This document shows, piece by piece, positions 5,314-7,487 of a DNA stretch of 7,487 bases. The stretch lies in NCBI GenBank assembly GCA_023441255.1, contig JAEZPW010000123.1:1-7487 (forward strand), in the 5' to 3' direction. The number at the start of each line of letters is the position of its first letter. Position 1 is the stretch's first letter. The translations under genes were made by a program, and so were the position numbers. The notes beneath the pieces are model-generated. The model worked only from the letters and a program-made list of their open reading frames with translations. It was not told where the DNA came from and ran no database searches. The stretch is from Acidobacteriota bacterium (GTDB lineage Bacteria > Acidobacteriota > Terriglobia > Terriglobales > Acidobacteriaceae).

Positions 5314-7487
5314 ATGAAGCCTGAACCCCACCAAATCACTGTTGAGTTGGACGGCGGAAAATCCCTGACGTTCGAAACTGGCAAGATTGCCAAACAGGCC
5401 CACGGGGCCGCCGTCGTCAAAATGGGCGACAACGTTGTGCTCGCCACGGCAGTTGCCAACCAGGAACCCCGCGAAGGAGTCGATTTCTTCCCCCTCACGG
5501 TCGATTACCGTGAGTACACCTATGCCGGCGGCAAGATTCCCGGCGGATTTATCAAGCGTGAAGGCCGTCCCAGCGAACGCGAGATTCTCGCGAGCCGTTT
5601 GATCGACCGTCCGATTCGGCCCTTGTTCGCCGAGGGGTTCCGCAGCGAAACCCAGGTAATTGCCATGGTGCTCTCGGCTGACACGCAGAACGATCCTGAC
5701 GTCGCCGCACTGAACGCGGCATCCTGTGCGTTGGCCCTGTCCGATATCCCGTTCCAGGGACCGATCGGCGCTGTGCGAATCGGCATGGTCGCCGGCAAAT
5801 TCATCGTCAACCCCACCTACGAAGAAGGCCGCAATGGCACTTTGAAACTCATGGTGGCTGGCACCTCGGAAGGGATCGTAATGATCGAATCCGGTGCGGC
5901 GGAAATTGACGAAGAAACCGTTGTCGAGGCAATCGAGTTCGCCCACGCTGAGATCAAGAAAATCTGTGCCGCCATCAGCGAATTTGCGAAGCAGCACGGG
6001 AAGGCGAAGCGGGAAGTTGCCGCCGTCGAAACCGACGAAGCCTACATCTCCGAGCTTCGATCCAAGGTCGGCGAGCGGTTGTCGGACGCTCTCAATACCG
6101 AGAAGCACCCGAAGCAGGAAAGCGCGACGCTGGTCAAACAGATCAAGAACGAGCTGAAGGAAGCCATTTCGGAAGAGGACGACGAAGCCCGCGCCAAGTT
6201 GTCGAAGTACTTTGAGATCCTGCGCGAACGGATCTTCCGCGAGGAAGTGATCAGCAAGAAGCGTCGACCAGATGGCCGCAAGTTCGACGAGATCCGTCCC
6301 ATCTGGATTGAAGCCGGCGTGCTGCCTCGAACCCACGGTTCTGCAATCTTTACCCGTGGCGAAACGCAGGCCCTGGTGACGACCACGCTGGGCACCTCGG
6401 AAGACATGCAGCGCCTCGAGATGTTTGAAGGCGAGGCCAAGAAGCGCTTCATGCTTCACTATAATTTTCCGCCGTTTTCTGTTGGAGAGGTTGCGTTTCT
6501 GCGCGGAGCGGGCCGTCGTGAAATTGGCCACGGAGCACTTGCAGAGCGTGCCATTTCGGCCGTCCTGCCGACGGAAGAAGATTGGCCGTACGCAATGCGC
6601 GTGGTGTCCGACATCCTCGAGTCCAACGGTTCGTCTTCGATGGCAACCGTCTGCGGCGCGACGCTGTCGATGATGGATGCCGGCGTACCGCTCAAGGCAT
6701 CAGTGGCGGGCGTGGCAATGGGGTTGGTGAAGGAAGGCGACGATTACGCGATTCTGAGCGACATCGCCGGCGCAGAGGATCACTACGGCGATATGGACTT
6801 CAAAGTCGCCGGTACCCGCAAAGGGATCACCGCCCTTCAGATGGATATCAAGGTAACCGGCATCACAGCGGCAATCATGCGTGAAGCCCTCGATCAGGCT
6901 AACCGCGGCCGCATGTGGATCCTCGACAAGATGAACGAGGTACTGCCGGAACCGCGTACGACGATCAGCGAGTTTGCCCCGCGCTTCTACACCATCCAGA
7001 TCCCGACCGATAAGATCCGCGATCTGATCGGACCCGGCGGCAAAGTCATCCGCGGCATTGTCGAAGCGACCGGAGTTAAGATCGACGTCGAAGATTCGGG
7101 CCGCGTAAATGTTTCCTCCAGCGATCAGTCAGCGGCCGAGAAAGCCCTGCAGATGATCGGCGACATCACCGCGACCGCCGAGGTCGGCAAGACCTACCTT
7201 GGAAAGGTCTCGCGTCTCGCTGACTTCGGTGCCTTTGTCGAAATTTTGCCCGGCACCGATGGCCTGCTCCACATCAGCGAAGTCGCCGAACACCGGATCA
7301 AAGATATTCGCGATGAATTGAAAGAAGGCGACCAGATTTTGGTCAAGGTCCTTTCCATCGAAGGCAACCGGATTCGGCTCTCGCGAAAAGCCATCCTGAA
7401 GGAACAGCGAGCCAAGATGGCCCAGGCAGGTGATATTGAGCCGACCGAAAGTCCTGTTGTTACGCTGGAAGGCGGACAGGAGTACGG
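5314..7487 (+). CDS. pnp: Polynucleotide phosphorylase (PNPase), C-terminus cut by window edge
   Basis: 724 intact codons are present with no stop or frameshift; only the extreme C-terminus is missing. PNPase degrades RNA 3' to 5' by phosphorolysis, releasing nucleoside diphosphates, and works as a cytoplasmic trimer, often in the RNA degradosome. Domain order is standard: first RNase PH domain (about 10-145, with REGRPSEREIL and LIDRPIRPLF), a helical linker (about 245-315), second RNase PH domain (from RPDGRKFDEIRP at about 319), a KH domain (GPGGKVIRGI at 573-582) and an S1 domain (from about residue 626, with GKVSRLADFGAFVEI and LLHISEVAEHRI). The active-site block SDIAGAEDHYGDMDFK (482-497) carries Asp489 and Asp495, equivalent to the catalytic Asp486 and Asp492 of the E. 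coli enzyme, and GRREIGHG supplies the phosphate-binding part. The ATG has AAGGA 7 bases upstream (5302-5306). A structured 213-base spacer separates it from rpsO. Confidence 0.98.
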   Translation, partial: MKPEPHQITVELDGGKSLTFETGKIAKQAHGAAVVKMGDNVVLATAVANQEPREGVDFFPLTVDYREYTYAGGKIPGGFIKREGRPSEREILASRLIDRPIRPLFAEGFRSETQVIAMVLSADTQNDPDVAALNAASCALALSDIPFQGPIGAVRIGMVAGKFIVNPTYEEGRNGTLKLMVAGTSEGIVMIESGAAEIDEETVVEAIEFAHAEIKKICAAISEFAKQHGKAKREVAAVETDEAYISELRSKVGERLSDALNTEKHPKQESATLVKQIKNELKEAISEEDDEARAKLSKYFEILRERIFREEVISKKRRPDGRKFDEIRPIWIEAGVLPRTHGSAIFTRGETQALVTTTLGTSEDMQRLEMFEGEAKKRFMLHYNFPPFSVGEVAFLRGAGRREIGHGALAERAISAVLPTEEDWPYAMRVVSDILESNGSSSMATVCGATLSMMDAGVPLKASVAGVAMGLVKEGDDYAILSDIAGAEDHYGDMDFKVAGTRKGITALQMDIKVTGITAAIMREALDQANRGRMWILDKMNEVLPEPRTTISEFAPRFYTIQIPTDKIRDLIGPGGKVIRGIVEATGVKIDVEDSGRVNVSSSDQSAAEKALQMIGDITATAEVGKTYLGKVSRLADFGAFVEILPGTDGLLHISEVAEHRIKDIRDELKEGDQILVKVLSIEGNRIRLSRKAILKEQRAKMAQAGDIEPTESPVVTLEGGQEY

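Noticed and set aside
4837..6531. A 564-codon open frame on the minus strand opposite rpsO and most of pnp
   Set aside because: It lies antisense to two unmistakable conserved genes and crosses their spacer. Its translation shows no recognisable domain, and long antisense frames are common opposite GC-rich genes with biased third positions.
1..7487. CRISPR arrays, insertion sequences, attachment sites, tRNA or rRNA genes, toxin-antitoxin or defence genes
   Set aside because: I saw no spaced direct repeats, transposase-like frames, terminal inverted repeats or RNA gene signatures. The content is metabolic, envelope and RNA-processing genes, so no undescribed defence-like system is claimed.

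Overview
The window is a compact stretch of bacterial chromosome, moderately GC-rich by eye, with six genes or gene parts and no sign of mobile DNA, CRISPR or tRNA/rRNA. The best guess at the host is an Acidobacteriota member (Terriglobia/Koribacter-like). This rests on the combination of a DUF4382/DUF5666-type lipoprotein, a zinc-ribbon/TM/Sel1 protein of a kind I associate with that phylum, and a ferredoxin-type 2-oxoacid oxidoreductase. The assignment is an inference from family recall, not from a search.

Left part (1-1657): the 3' end of a 2-oxoacid:ferredoxin oxidoreductase operon. The last 34 codons of an alpha subunit (korA-like) overlap the start of the complete beta subunit (korB), which overlaps the complete gamma subunit (korC). 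Each overlap carries a strong Shine-Dalgarno sequence inside the upstream gene, so the three are probably translationally coupled. A perfect 11-bp hairpin with a TTCG loop and a T-rich tail ends the operon. The complex would decarboxylate 2-oxoglutarate or a related 2-oxoacid to the acyl-CoA and reduce ferredoxin.

Middle (1658-4583): a single-gene unit encodes a secreted lipoprotein with an N-terminal DUF4382-like domain and three beta-rich DUF5666-like modules, closed by its own hairpin terminator. Facing it, on the minus strand, is a membrane protein with a cytoplasmic zinc ribbon, one transmembrane helix, a long Pro/Ala/Glu-rich linker and a C-terminal Sel1 region.

Right part (4584-7487): divergent from the Sel1 gene is rpsO (ribosomal protein S15), followed by pnp (polynucleotide phosphorylase), which runs off the right edge after 724 intact codons. 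rpsO-pnp is a classic bacterial pairing. The 213-base spacer between them holds several hairpins, some mutually exclusive, next to the pnp ribosome binding site. It is the most plausible regulatory region in the window.

I see no convincing evidence for an undescribed multi-gene system. The items most worth a second look are the rpsO-pnp leader structures, the zinc-ribbon/Sel1 protein and the triple-module lipoprotein.
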